A stretch of 64,000 bases of DNA from Nocardioides luteus (GCF_015752315.1 NZ_JADOVJ010000001.1:4332501-4396500), one strand, 5' to 3'. Positions 49,225 through 57,936 are shown, counted from the stretch's first letter. Numbers and translations are program-made. Notes: generated from the sequence alone by a model not told the origin.

Positions 49225-50237
49225 ACCGGCGCACCACGGTCTTCGGCGCGGTCGTCGTGCTCGTCACGGCCGCCATGACCGCGTACGCCCTCTCGGCGAT
49301 CGCCGAGAACGACCGGCGTACGTCCCGGGCGACCGACGCGACGACCACCTCCCTGGCGCAGGTCGAGGAGGGGCCGAGGATCCTCTTCCAGCACACCGGC
49401 CGCGACGCCGACTACGGGCACGTCGCGGCGGTGGCGCTGGCCGATCCCGGCGGCGCCCGGGCACTGACCGACCTGAGCTGCGACCGGGTCTACGCGCAGG
49501 CGAGCTCCGTGTCGTGCCTGGCGACCGAGCGCGGCGTGGTGAGCCGCTACCGGGCGACCGACCTGGAGACCTCGGCTCCGGGGAAGCGATGGCGCGAGGT
49601 GGACGGGACCGACCTGCCCGGGCTGCCCAGCCGCACCCGGATCTCGCCGGACGGACGGCTGGTCTCCTCGACGGTCTTCGTCAACGGCGACTCCTACATG
49701 GTCAGCGGGTTCTCCACGCGCACCGTCGTCCGCCGGATCGGCGGGAAGAGCTACGGGAACCTGGAGAAGTTCAGGCTGGTCGTCGACGGCCGCCGGGTCG
49801 CCCCGGTCGACCGCAACATCTGGGGCGTCACCTTCGCCGACGACGACCGCACGTTCTATGCCACCCTCGCCACCGGCGGACGGACCTACCTGGTCCGTGG
49901 CGACCTCGCCGCGCGTTCCCTGACCACGATCGCCGACCACGTCGAGTGCCCGTCGCTCTCTCCCGACGGCACCCGGATCGCGTTCAAGGAGGCCGTCGCG
50001 GACGGCACCCGGTGGACGCCCGCGGTCCTCGACCTCGCCACCGGGCGGCGCACCGTGCTCGCCGGCGAGACCCACAGCATCGACGACCAGATCGAGTGGC
50101 TCGACGACGACACCGTGCTCTACGGCCTCCAGCGCGAGGACGAGCCGGTCAGCGACGTCTGGTCCCTCGACACCTCGGCCTCCGCGAAGCCCCGCGTCCT
50201 CATCTCGGAGGCGGCCTCACCCGCGGTCCTACGCTGA
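49221..50237 (+). CDS. membrane-anchored TolB-like beta-propeller protein
   Basis: A 338-residue protein with one N-terminal helix (TVFGAVVVLVTAAMTAYAL) and a repeated four-strand pattern outside the membrane. RISPDGRLVSSTVF, FADDDRTFYATLATGG and SLSPDGTRIAFKEA are WD40/PD40-like blades. Two Cys pairs (LSCDR, VSCLA) may be disulfide-bonded. Such proteins bind partners or glycans on the surface; no catalytic motif is visible. It is translationally coupled to the MFS transporter upstream, which hints at a joint export task. Confidence 0.72.
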   Translation: MNRRTTVFGAVVVLVTAAMTAYALSAIAENDRRTSRATDATTTSLAQVEEGPRILFQHTGRDADYGHVAAVALADPGGARALTDLSCDRVYAQASSVSCLATERGVVSRYRATDLETSAPGKRWREVDGTDLPGLPSRTRISPDGRLVSSTVFVNGDSYMVSGFSTRTVVRRIGGKSYGNLEKFRLVVDGRRVAPVDRNIWGVTFADDDRTFYATLATGGRTYLVRGDLAARSLTTIADHVECPSLSPDGTRIAFKEAVADGTRWTPAVLDLATGRRTVLAGETHSIDDQIEWLDDDTVLYGLQREDEPVSDVWSLDTSASAKPRVLISEAASPAVLR

Positions 50238-50296
50238 ATCGGGTACGCCGCACCGAGGCCGCCCCGCACGCCTCCCGGTCCCGCTTTGCTGGCGTC

Positions 50297-50953
50297 ATGA
50301 CCATGGAGGAAATAGGGGCGGAGCCCCGGATCGCACCCCGGGTCGAACCTCGGATCGAACCCCGCATCGAACCGAGCGCGGACGTCGACGACCGCGCCAT
50401 GATCGGCGAGGGAACCCTCGTCTGGCACCTGGCCCAGATCCGCGAGCACGCCCGCGTCGGCAGCGAGTGCATCATCGGCCGGGGGGCGTACGTCGGTCCC
50501 GGGGTCGTGGTGGGTGACCGCTGCAAGATCCAGAACCATGCGCTGGTCTACGAGCCGGCGGTGCTCGAGGACGGCGCCTTCGTCGGGCCGGCGGTGGTGT
50601 TCACCAACGACTACCTGCCTCGCGCCGTCAACCCGGACGGCACCCTCAAGGACGGCGACGACTGGGAGGCCGTCGGCGTGACCGTACGCACCGGCGCCAG
50701 CATCGGCGCCCGCGCCGTCTGCGTCGCGCCGGTCACGATCGGCGCCTGGGCGATGGTCGCGGCGGGTGCCGTGGTCACCCGCGACGTACCGGACCATGCC
50801 CTGGTCGTCGGGGTCCCGGCGCGGCAGGTGGGCTGGGTCGGGCACGCCGGTGCGCCGCTGGTCGCCCAGGGAGACGCCTGGCGCTGCCCGCAGACCGGCA
50901 CGTTGTACGTCCTGCGCGGCACGAGCGAGGACGACGGCCTCGTCGCGTGCTGA
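50297..50953 (+). CDS. UDP-amino-sugar N-acetyltransferase, WbpD/WlbB-like
   Basis: A 218-residue left-handed beta-helix protein. IGEGTLVWHLAQIREHARVG, IQNHALVYEPAVLEDGAFVG and VFTNDYLPRAVNPDG are the family markers of WbpD/WlbB, which acetylate the 3-amine of UDP-2-acetamido-3-amino sugar acids; the catalytic Asn/His face is in IQNHALV. It would complete a WbpB/E/D-like route with the Gfo/Idh and DegT enzymes 20 kb away. The N-terminus carries a short EPRI/EPRV repeat not seen in homologues, and a start after it (residue 30 region) is possible. It sits before the regulator pair, convergent with it. Confidence 0.85.
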   Translation: MTMEEIGAEPRIAPRVEPRIEPRIEPSADVDDRAMIGEGTLVWHLAQIREHARVGSECIIGRGAYVGPGVVVGDRCKIQNHALVYEPAVLEDGAFVGPAVVFTNDYLPRAVNPDGTLKDGDDWEAVGVTVRTGASIGARAVCVAPVTIGAWAMVAAGAVVTRDVPDHALVVGVPARQVGWVGHAGAPLVAQGDAWRCPQTGTLYVLRGTSEDDGLVAC

Positions 50954-50963
50954 CGCCCAGGCG

Positions 50964-51641
50964 TCAGGCGGCCCGCCACTCCGCCTTGTGGGCGATGCTG
51001 ACCGCCGCGATCTGCGAGGAGACGCCGAGCTTGGCGAGGATCGACTTCACCTGGGTGCGCACCGTCGCCTCGGAGACCACGCGCAGCTTGGCGATGTCAC
51101 CCACCGTCAGGCCGTCCATCAGGTGCTCGAGCACCTGCGACTCCCGCCGGGAGAGCTGCGCGAGGCGGCGACGGATCTCGATGATGTCCTGCTCCTGCCC
51201 CACCCAGGCGCGGATCAGGCGCTCACGCTCGTCGACGTCGAGCACGCTGTGGCCGTAGTTGAGGCGGCGTACGGTGCCCAGGATCTCGCCCAGCGGCACC
51301 GTCTTGGGCAGCACCGTGCGGGCGCCGGCGTGCAGGGCGTGGCCCCAGCGGGTCTCGTCGGTCGCACCCGTCACCACGACGACGTCGACGCCCGCCCGGG
51401 CGAGCGGGGAGATCAGGCGTACGCCCGATCCGTGCTGCCCCAGGTCGAGGTCGAGCAGGACGATGCGAGGCTGGGAGCGCATGATCAGCCCGGTGAGCTT
51501 GGCCTCCGACGGCGGCTCCTGCGGAAGGTCGATGCGGTGGGCGTCGTAGCCCTCGAAGGTGAGCGCCAGCTCGAGGGACTCGGCGAACAGGGTGTGGTCC
51601 TCGACGATGACCACCTTCACCCGTTTACGCGGCGACACCAC
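50964..51641 (-). CDS. LuxR/NarL-type response regulator
   Basis: A 225-residue response regulator. The receiver domain has VVIVEDHTLFAESL, the phosphorylated Asp in VLLDLDLGQHG (D64) and VLPKT (K113). The output domain is a NarL/FixJ helix-turn-helix: LSRRESQVLEHLMDGLTVGDIA and VSEATVRTQVKSILAKLGVSS. It is phosphorylated by the kinase upstream, with whose gene it overlaps by 17 bases. The target genes are unknown; polysaccharide genes on either side, including the LCP ligase, are candidates. Confidence 0.9.
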   Translation of the reverse strand: MVSPRKRVKVVIVEDHTLFAESLELALTFEGYDAHRIDLPQEPPSEAKLTGLIMRSQPRIVLLDLDLGQHGSGVRLISPLARAGVDVVVVTGATDETRWGHALHAGARTVLPKTVPLGEILGTVRRLNYGHSVLDVDERERLIRAWVGQEQDIIEIRRRLAQLSRRESQVLEHLMDGLTVGDIAKLRVVSEATVRTQVKSILAKLGVSSQIAAVSIAHKAEWRAA

Positions 51642-52392
51642 GGCGACCTCCCCGGGTCGGGGTGTCGTGCTCGTCGGCCCCTTCGGCGGCCCCGTCGTCG
51701 ATACAGCCGAGCATCGGGATGCCGATCACGAAGGTGGTGCGCCCGCCGGTCTCGACCAGCTCGAGATAGCCGCCCTGGCGCTCCATCAGGTCGCGCGCGG
51801 CGTGCAGGCCGATGCCCTGGCCCGTGGAACCCGGTCGGCTGACGCCCCAGGCGAAGATCCGGCGGCGCAGCTCCGGCGCGACCCCGGGCCCGTCGTCGGA
51901 GACCGCGATCTCGAGCGAGGTGCTCGCCGCTCCGGCGACACGTACCTCGATCCGGACCGTGCCGCTGCCGTGCGCGGCAGCGTTGTCGAGGAGCACGTTG
52001 AGGGCCTCGGTCAGCTGGTCGGAGTCGCCCAGCGCGAGCATCCGGCTGGGCCGCCACTCGATGTCGGCGCCCTTCGCCTCGTGGGCGAGGACCATGGCGG
52101 CCACCACGGCGTCGAGGTCGATCACCTCGGCGCGCAGCTCATCGGCGCGCGGCTCCGGGGTCGCCGGCCTCGCGGCGTCCTGCTGCTGCCGGACCATCCG
52201 CTCGAGGCGCTGCAGCTCGCTCTGCACCATCGCCGCCATCGCGGCGCGCCGCTCCTCGTCGATCTCACCCGGCGAGTTGAGCAGCGACGTCGCAGCCCGG
52301 ACCCCGGCCAGCACCGAGGCAGCCTCGTGCAGCCGGGCACGTTCGTCGGGTCCGACACTTGGCTTCGACACAGTTCTCCCCTGGTCATTCAT
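51625..52392 (-). CDS. soluble sensor histidine kinase
   Basis: A 255-residue kinase with no membrane helix. The likely phosphoacceptor is H22 in RARLHEAASVLAGVRAA, followed by a helical dimerisation region and a HATPase domain with N box NVLLDNAAAHG, G1 SDDGPGVAPEL and G2 GQGIGLHAARDLM. It probably senses a cytoplasmic cue or works with an unseen partner, since no PAS, GAF or HAMP is attached. ATG chosen for GGGAGGGC eight or nine bases upstream. It is co-transcribed with the response regulator. The very short N-terminus before the phosphoacceptor is unusual. Confidence 0.85.
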   Translation of the reverse strand: MNDQGRTVSKPSVGPDERARLHEAASVLAGVRAATSLLNSPGEIDEERRAAMAAMVQSELQRLERMVRQQQDAARPATPEPRADELRAEVIDLDAVVAAMVLAHEAKGADIEWRPSRMLALGDSDQLTEALNVLLDNAAAHGSGTVRIEVRVAGAASTSLEIAVSDDGPGVAPELRRRIFAWGVSRPGSTGQGIGLHAARDLMERQGGYLELVETGGRTTFVIGIPMLGCIDDGAAEGADEHDTPTRGGRRGVAA

Positions 52393-52563
52393 CGAGCTGT
52401 GCCCTCCCAAGACACAGCCAGGCGGCTGGAAGCACCTGGAGACATCGGCTCCAGCGTGAACAGCGCCATACAGCAAAGTGACTTTACTCAGCCGCACCAC
52501 ACGACGTATTGCCTACCTATTTTTGGTTACCAGCCGTTACCGAGCGGTGCCTGAAATTGAGGA

Positions 52564-53703
52564 ATGGCGAGCATCTGGGCCCCGCAGTCGGGGCGTGCCG
52601 GGTCACATACTCGGGTGGCCATCCTCGATCACCCGCCCGTGCCGCCGCAGTCGGATCCTGCGGGCGAGCCCCGCGCGCGCGGATGGCGCCGTGCCCGCAA
52701 GCCGCTGATCGGGCTGCTGGTGTGCCTCCTCCTGCTGTGCGCGGTAGCGCTGACCGGGATCCTGTGGCTCCAGGCCAAGGTGGAGGGCAACATCAACCGT
52801 CTGCCCGACACCTTCACCGGGCTGACCGACCGGCCGGCCAAGCCCACCTCCGGGTCGGCCGCGGACGCGGTCAACATCCTCGTCCTCGGCACCGACACCC
52901 GCTCCGACGCCCCCACCACCGGCGCCGAGGCTCCCGGCTGGCAGCCGGGCCAGGCACGGTCGGACACGATGCTGCTCGTCCATCTCGACGGCGACCGCCG
53001 CTCCGCCTCGGTGGTCTCGATCCCCCGTGACTCCTGGGTCGACATCCCCGGCCACGGGAAGGGCAAGGTCAACTGGGCCTACTCCTTCGGCGGCCCCACG
53101 CTCACGGTCGAGACGGTCGAGAAGATGACCGACGTACGCATCGACCACCTCGCCGTCATCGACTGGGACGGTTTCAAGGCGCTGACCGACGCCGTCGGCG
53201 GCGTCGACATCGACATCCCGAAGACCGTCTACGACTCGGCCCGAGGTGTCCGCTGGGAGGCCGGCCGCCACCACCTCGACGGCGAGGAGGCGCTCCTCTA
53301 CGTACGCCAGCGCTACGGCCTCCAGGACGGCGACCTCGACCGCGTCGCCCGCCAGCAGGCCTTCCTCCGCACTCTGCTCAAGCAGACCCTCAACCAGGAG
53401 CTGCGCAAGAACCCCGACCAGGTCCTCGACCTCCTCACCCTCTTCTCCGAGCACGCCTCTGTCGACGACGACTGGTCGACCACGCAGATGGCCAAGCTCG
53501 CCGCCTCGCTCCGCAACCTGCGCACCGACGACATCAGCTACCTCACCGTCCCGACGGACGGCACCGGCATGGTCGGCGACCAGTCGGTCGTACGTCTCGA
53601 CCCCTCCCGCGACCGCGACCTGTGGCGCGCGGTCCGTGAGGATCGGATGGGCGAGTGGGTCGAGGAGAACCAGGATCTGATGACGCCCGACGTGGTCCGC
53701 TGA
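52564..53703 (+). CDS. LytR-CpsA-Psr (LCP) family glycopolymer transferase
   Basis: A 379-residue protein. A basic N-terminus and helix (PLIGLLVCLLLLCAVALTGILWL) lead to the LCP domain: NILVLGTDTRSD, RSDTMLLVHLD, SVVSIPRDSWVDIPG with the Arg that binds pyrophosphate, and VDIDIPKTVYD, ALLYVRQRYGL...DLDRVARQQAFL. LCP enzymes attach undecaprenyl-linked glycopolymers to peptidoglycan or arabinogalactan outside the membrane. It would fix the polymer made in this locus to the wall. The start could also be a GTG 17 codons later. It ends in a strong hairpin shared with the convergent monooxygenase gene. Confidence 0.88.
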   Translation: MASIWAPQSGRAGSHTRVAILDHPPVPPQSDPAGEPRARGWRRARKPLIGLLVCLLLLCAVALTGILWLQAKVEGNINRLPDTFTGLTDRPAKPTSGSAADAVNILVLGTDTRSDAPTTGAEAPGWQPGQARSDTMLLVHLDGDRRSASVVSIPRDSWVDIPGHGKGKVNWAYSFGGPTLTVETVEKMTDVRIDHLAVIDWDGFKALTDAVGGVDIDIPKTVYDSARGVRWEAGRHHLDGEEALLYVRQRYGLQDGDLDRVARQQAFLRTLLKQTLNQELRKNPDQVLDLLTLFSEHASVDDDWSTTQMAKLAASLRNLRTDDISYLTVPTDGTGMVGDQSVVRLDPSRDRDLWRAVREDRMGEWVEENQDLMTPDVVR

Positions 53704-53727
53704 CCCCAGCCGACCCCGTCAGGACGA

Positions 53728-53769
53728 GCCGACTCGGCGCGACCTGCGGGACGGTCGCGCCGAGTCGGC
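53728..53769. terminator. 17-bp stem hairpin, minimal relative of the 32-bp repeat
   Basis: GCCGACTCGGCGCGACC, an 8-nt loop, and its exact reverse complement. It lies between convergent genes, 24 bp after one stop and 5 bp from the other, so it should terminate both. The arms match the head of unit A (GCCGACTCGGCGC) and the loop with right arm (CGGGACGGTCGCGCCGAGTC) resembles unit B, so it looks like the same element collapsed to one unit each way. Confidence 0.8.
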
Positions 53770-53774
53770 CGTCT

Positions 53775-55118
53775 TCAGGAAGCGACCTCCGCGGCCTCGA
53801 GGTCGAGCCGGTTCTCCGGACGCGGGAGCCCGTAGTGGTCCCGGAGGGTGACCCCGGAGTACTCGGTCCGGAAGAGCCCGCGCTCCTGCAGGATCGGCAC
53901 GACGGAGGACGCGAACGCCTCGAGCCCCGAGGGCAGGACGGCGGGCATGATGTTGAACCCGTCGGCCGCCCCGTTCTCGAAGTAGTGCTGGATGGTGTCG
54001 GCGACCTGGACAGGCGTCCCGGCGAACGTGCGATGCCCACGCCCACCACCCAGCTTGCCGATCAGCTCCCGCACGGTGAGCCGGTCGCGGCGGGCCCAGT
54101 CGACGATGAGCGTGTAGCGGCTCTTGGCGCCCTCGATCTCGTCCTCGGTCGCGATGTCGGCCGGCAGCTGCTCGTCGAGCTGGAGCCGGGAGGGATCGAC
54201 CTGCAGGAGCTGGGCGAGCTGCGCCACCGCGTACTCCGGGGCGATCAGCCGGTCCAGCTCCGCCTCCAGCTCCCGCGCCTCGGCCTCGGTGTCACCCAGG
54301 ACCGGGACGATCCCGGGCAGCACCAGCACGTGGTCGGGGTTGCGCCCGGCCGCGGCCACGCGCCGCTTGATGTCGGCGTAGAACGCCTGGCTCTCCTCGA
54401 GGGTCGGCTGGGCGGTGAAGATCGCCTCGGCCCAGCGGGCCGCGAACTCCTTGCCGTCGTCGGAGGAGCCCGCCTGGACGAGCAGCGGGTGACCCTGCGG
54501 CGACCGCGCCAGGTTGAGCGGCCCCTCCACCGAGAAGTGCGGCCCGACATGGGAGATCGGCCGGATCCGGTCACCGACCGCATGCACCCCGGCGTCCTTG
54601 TCGGCGACGATCGCGTCGTCGGCCCAGCTGTCCCACAGCTTGGTGGCCACCTCCAGGAACTCCGAGGCCCGCTCGTAGCGGGTCTTGTGCAGCGGCTGCC
54701 CCTCCAGACCGAAGTTGCGGGCGGCGGCGTCACCGGCGGTCGTGACGATGTTCCACCCCGCCCGGCCGCCGGAGATGTGGTCCACCGAGGCCAGCCGCCG
54801 GGCGAGGTTGAACGGGTCGTTGTACGACGTCGAGGCCGTCGCGATCAGGCCGATGTGCTGCGTGGAGACCGCCAGCGCGGACAGCAGCACGGTCGGCTCG
54901 ATCCGACCCGACGGGCGCCGGCCGGGCTCGCCGAACAGGGCCGGCGAGTCGGCCAGGAACAGCGAGTCGAACCTGGCCTCCTCCGCGACCCGGGCCAGGT
55001 GCTGGTGCGCCGCGAGCGAGAGGTTGGCGTGCGGGTCCGACCCGGGCAGCCGCCACGAGGCCTCGTGGTGACCGGTGTCGAGCAGGAACAGGTTGAGGTG
55101 GAGCTGTCGAGCGCCCAT
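53775..55118 (-). CDS. LLM-class flavin-dependent monooxygenase (NtaA/SnaA/DszA group)
   Basis: A 447-residue bacterial-luciferase-like barrel. LFLLDTGHHEASWRLPGSDP is the group's opening; FDSLFLADSP, GLIATASTSYNDPFNLARRLASVDHISGGRAGWNIVTT (seen in parts) and FVEVATKLWDSW-like FLEVATKLWDSW follow. These FMNH2-using enzymes oxidise sulfur or nitrogen compounds such as sulfones, nitrilotriacetate and dibenzothiophene products. ATG overlaps the ATPase stop by one base (TGATG). With the ABC transporter it forms an uptake-and-desulfurisation type operon. No flavin reductase gene is adjacent. Confidence 0.87.
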   Translation of the reverse strand: MGARQLHLNLFLLDTGHHEASWRLPGSDPHANLSLAAHQHLARVAEEARFDSLFLADSPALFGEPGRRPSGRIEPTVLLSALAVSTQHIGLIATASTSYNDPFNLARRLASVDHISGGRAGWNIVTTAGDAAARNFGLEGQPLHKTRYERASEFLEVATKLWDSWADDAIVADKDAGVHAVGDRIRPISHVGPHFSVEGPLNLARSPQGHPLLVQAGSSDDGKEFAARWAEAIFTAQPTLEESQAFYADIKRRVAAAGRNPDHVLVLPGIVPVLGDTEAEARELEAELDRLIAPEYAVAQLAQLLQVDPSRLQLDEQLPADIATEDEIEGAKSRYTLIVDWARRDRLTVRELIGKLGGGRGHRTFAGTPVQVADTIQHYFENGAADGFNIMPAVLPSGLEAFASSVVPILQERGLFRTEYSGVTLRDHYGLPRPENRLDLEAAEVAS

Positions 55119-55870
55119 CAGGCCACCTCCTCCTCGACCGACTCGACCACACCCAGCTCGGTCAGAAGCTGGGCACGCAGCGACGCGAACCGCGGATCGC
55201 CCGGGCTCCGCTTCGCGCCCAGGTCGATCCGGATGTCCGAGCCGACGACACCGTCGACCAGCACGATCACCCGGTCGGCCAGGGCGATCGCCTCGTCGAC
55301 GTCGTGGGTGACCAGCAGGACGGCGGGGTTGTGGGCGGCGTACAGCTTCTTGAGCAGCTTGTGCATCTTGATCCGGGTCAGCGCGTCCAGGGCACCGAAC
55401 GGCTCGTCGGCCAGCAGCAGCTGGGGATCCCTGACCAGCGACCGGGCCAGCGCCGCGCGCTGCTGCTCGCCACCGGAGAGCTCGTGCGGCCAGGCCTTGT
55501 CGCGGCCCTCGAGCCCGACCTCGGAGAGCGCCTCGAGGCCACGGGGCCGTGCGTCTGGACCCGACAAGCCCAGGATCACGTTGTCCAGCACCCGTCGCCA
55601 CGGCAGCAGCCGCGAGTCCTGGAAGACCACCGAGACCCGCTCGGGCACGTCCACGACTCCCGATCCCGCCACCGAGCGGTCGAGACCGGCCAGGGCCCGC
55701 AGCAGCGTCGACTTCCCGGACCCGGACCGCCCGATCAGTGCCACGAACTCACCGGCGTCGATGGTGAGGTCGAGCCCGTTGAGCACGCCGCCCGCCTCGG
55801 AGAAGCTGCGGTGCAGCCCCTCGACGCGTACGGCAGGGTCTTTCAGTGACTCTCCAGCGTGCGTCGCCAT
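55118..55870 (-). CDS. ABC transporter ATP-binding protein (sulfonate/nitrate/taurine type)
   Basis: A 250-residue ATPase: Walker A IGRSGSGKSTLL, Q-loop VFQDSRLLPWRRVLDNV, signature LSGGEQQRAALARSL, Walker B LLLADEPFGALD and H-loop LLVTHDVDEA. The R-L-L-P-W element after the Q-loop is characteristic of the SsuB/TauB/NrtD group. ATG with AGGAAGG upstream; its first 28 bases overlap the permease gene. It energises import by the permease and lipoprotein encoded upstream. The tail (ELGVVESVEEEVA) is acidic. Confidence 0.92.
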   Translation of the reverse strand: MATHAGESLKDPAVRVEGLHRSFSEAGGVLNGLDLTIDAGEFVALIGRSGSGKSTLLRALAGLDRSVAGSGVVDVPERVSVVFQDSRLLPWRRVLDNVILGLSGPDARPRGLEALSEVGLEGRDKAWPHELSGGEQQRAALARSLVRDPQLLLADEPFGALDALTRIKMHKLLKKLYAAHNPAVLLVTHDVDEAIALADRVIVLVDGVVGSDIRIDLGAKRSPGDPRFASLRAQLLTELGVVESVEEEVA

Positions 55871-56694
55871 GCCAGTGCCTTCCTCTCGGTGAAGCGGACG
55901 ATGCCGTCGGCGACCAGGCCCAGCAGGGCGTAGACGACCAGGCCGACGACGATGATCTCGGTCTGGCCGTAGCTGGACGCGAGGGTGATCATGTGGCCGA
56001 TGCCGCTGGTCGCGTTGACCTGCTCGACGACCACGAGGGCAAGCAGCGCGTTGAGCACCGCGAACCGCAGTCCGAGCAGGAACCCCGGCGTCGCCCCCGG
56101 CAGCACCACGTGCCGGATGAACGCGCCGCGTCCCAGGCTGACGGTCTCGGCCAGCTCCGCGTAGCGGCTGTCGATGCCGCGCAGCCCGTTGTGGGTGTGG
56201 ATGTAGATCGGGATGAGTACGCCGAGGGCGATCGTGATCACCTTCATCGGCTCCCCGATCCCCAGCCACAGGATCAGGAGCGGCATCAGCGCCAGGCTCG
56301 GGATGGCCCGCTTCACCTGCACCGGACCGTCGATCAGCGCCTCACCGGCCCGGCTGAGCCCGGAGACCAGGGCCAGGGCCAACCCGACGCCGATCCCGAT
56401 CACCAACCCGAGCGCGGCCCGGTAGGCCGAGGTCGCGAGCGCCTCGGGAAGCCGCCCGTCGGCGATCAGCCGCTGAGCGGTCTCGACCACGACCCACGGC
56501 TCGGACAACGTACGCGGATCCAGCACGCCCGTCGCCGAGGCGACGATCCACAGCCCCAGGAGCAGGACCGGCCCGATCCACAGCGTGCCGGGGACCCGCG
56601 GCCCGGGCCCGAGGCGGCGGCGTACGACCCTCTGGTCGGTGACCTTCTCGGAGACGACGCCGACGATCGGCGCCTCGACTGCCGTGGTGGCCAT
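55843..56694 (-). CDS. ABC transporter permease (sulfonate/nitrate/taurine type)
   Basis: A 283-residue membrane protein with about six helices. The cytoplasmic EAA-like loop that contacts the ATPase is ELAETVSLGRGAFIRHVVLPGATPGFLLGLR, recognisable as GRGAFIRHVVLPGATPG. It also has RAIPSLALMPLLILWLGIGEPMKV, strongly conserved in SsuC/TauC proteins. The ATG overlaps the lipoprotein stop (TGATG); a GTG one codon earlier is also possible. Substrate specificity comes from the binding protein. Confidence 0.9.
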   Translation of the reverse strand: MATTAVEAPIVGVVSEKVTDQRVVRRRLGPGPRVPGTLWIGPVLLLGLWIVASATGVLDPRTLSEPWVVVETAQRLIADGRLPEALATSAYRAALGLVIGIGVGLALALVSGLSRAGEALIDGPVQVKRAIPSLALMPLLILWLGIGEPMKVITIALGVLIPIYIHTHNGLRGIDSRYAELAETVSLGRGAFIRHVVLPGATPGFLLGLRFAVLNALLALVVVEQVNATSGIGHMITLASSYGQTEIIVVGLVVYALLGLVADGIVRFTERKALAWRRTLESH

Positions 56695-57755
56695 CACTGA
56701 CCCTCCTTCAGGGCCTCGGCGATGACCTTCTCGTAGCGGCGGTCATAGAGGTCGGCGACGTCCAGCTCCGGATGGTCCTGCTCCTCCGAGAGGATGTCCG
56801 CGGTCTCCTGCTGTCGCTCGATGAAGCCGTCCCAGTTCTCCGGGATGACGTTCTGACCGGAGGTCTCGAAGACCTTCTTGCCGTCCTCGAAGGTGAGTCC
56901 CTCGTGGTCGACGTAGTAGGCCTGGATCCACTCGTCCGGATGCTCGTCGACCCACTTCTCGGCCTTGACCCACAGCCCGAGGAAGTCCTTGAACGCGGCC
57001 GCCTTGGCGGAGTCCTCGAAGGTCTTCTCCGGCCCGTAGATGAGGGTCGAGTCGTCGCGGATGCCGGTGCGGATCGAGGTCGCACCGTCACGGCCGTACT
57101 TGGCCAGGTAGGAGGCCAGCTGCGTGCCCCCGAGCGGGGCGACGTCGACCTGGTTGGACGCCAGCGCGTTGGAGAAGGTGTCGTCGACGCTCTGGATCTC
57201 GACCAGCTCGACGTCCTTCTGGGTGAGCCCGGCGGCCCTGAGCGTCTTCAGGATCAGCGCGCCCTGGGCCTGGCCGGGCGAGTAGGCGATCTTCTTGCCC
57301 TTCAGGTCCTGGATCGTCTTGACCTTCGACTTCGGCGCGATGCCGAGCTCGTAGATCGGGTTGGCGAGCGGGTCCGGGTTTTCGGTGACCGCGACGATCT
57401 TGACGGGCGTGTCGGTCCAGGTCGCGAAGAGCGGCGGGATCTCGGCGACGTAGCTCGCGTCCAGCGCGTCGGCGCGGAACGCCTCGATGCTCTTCGGACC
57501 ACCGGAGATGTTGGCCCACTCGATCTCATAGCCCTCGACCTCGTCGATCAGGCCGGACGTCTTCAGCGCGACCTCGATCGGCGGGAGCCCGAGGCGCAGG
57601 ACGGTCCCCTCCGGGACCTGGTCGGGGAGCGCCGCGTCGGCGGCGAGCTTGGAGGCACTGGAGGCATCGGCGCCGCCGCAGGCCGTCAGTCCCAGGAGCA
57701 GGGTGGTGAGAACGGCGGCGATGGCGGTCAGGCGCGGTGGGGTGGGGCGGATCAT
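56694..57755 (-). CDS. ABC transporter substrate-binding lipoprotein (SsuA/TauA-like)
   Basis: A 353-residue protein. The lipobox LLLGLTAC places Cys at about 26 for lipid anchoring. The mature part is a periplasmic-binding fold of the NMT1/SsuA group: LRLGLPPIEVALKTSGLI, YEIEWANISGGPKSIEAFRADALDASYV, IQDLKGKKIAYSPGQAQG and VDVAPLGGTQLASYLAKYG. It captures an aliphatic sulfonate, nitrilotriacetate-like or similar solute outside the membrane. GAGGAG lies six bases before the ATG. First gene of the four-gene operon. The monooxygenase suggests a sulfur or aminopolycarboxylate substrate. Confidence 0.9.
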   Translation of the reverse strand: MIRPTPPRLTAIAAVLTTLLLGLTACGGADASSASKLAADAALPDQVPEGTVLRLGLPPIEVALKTSGLIDEVEGYEIEWANISGGPKSIEAFRADALDASYVAEIPPLFATWTDTPVKIVAVTENPDPLANPIYELGIAPKSKVKTIQDLKGKKIAYSPGQAQGALILKTLRAAGLTQKDVELVEIQSVDDTFSNALASNQVDVAPLGGTQLASYLAKYGRDGATSIRTGIRDDSTLIYGPEKTFEDSAKAAAFKDFLGLWVKAEKWVDEHPDEWIQAYYVDHEGLTFEDGKKVFETSGQNVIPENWDGFIERQQETADILSEEQDHPELDVADLYDRRYEKVIAEALKEGQ

Positions 57756-57794
57756 GGCTCTCCTCTGGTTGGTCCGTCCAAACCAGAGTAAGTC

Positions 57795-57807
57795 ACTAGA
57801 GTTTAGT
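57795..57807. promoter_or_regulatory. possible operator ACTA-GAGTT-TAGT
   Basis: A small inverted repeat in the AT-rich stretch about 45 bp upstream of the lipoprotein gene. On the minus strand a TAAACT box (57800-57805) overlaps it and could be the -10 element. Short arms, so the call is weak. Confidence 0.3.
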
Positions 57808-57861
57808 CATAAATTGTTGTTCGGATCCTGAGACCGGGATGGCGAGGCGTCAGGCAGGCAG

Positions 57862-57933
57862 GCCGAGGCGTCACGTACGTCGGCCGAGCCGGCATCCGGA
57901 TGCCGGCTCGGCCGACGGGGGTGACGCCTCGGC
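57862..57933. terminator. 72-nt compound hairpin with a perfect 40-bp palindrome
   Basis: The inner part (57878-57917) is a perfect palindrome with 20-bp arms centred on ATCC|GGAT. After a 3 x 3 mismatch the flanks pair again for 13 bp (GCCGAGGCGTCAC with GTGACGCCTCGGC). It lies 4 bp past the stop of the CrtC-like gene on the minus strand, so it is placed as its terminator. Its length is far beyond an ordinary terminator. Confidence 0.75.
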
Positions 57934-57936
57934 GGG

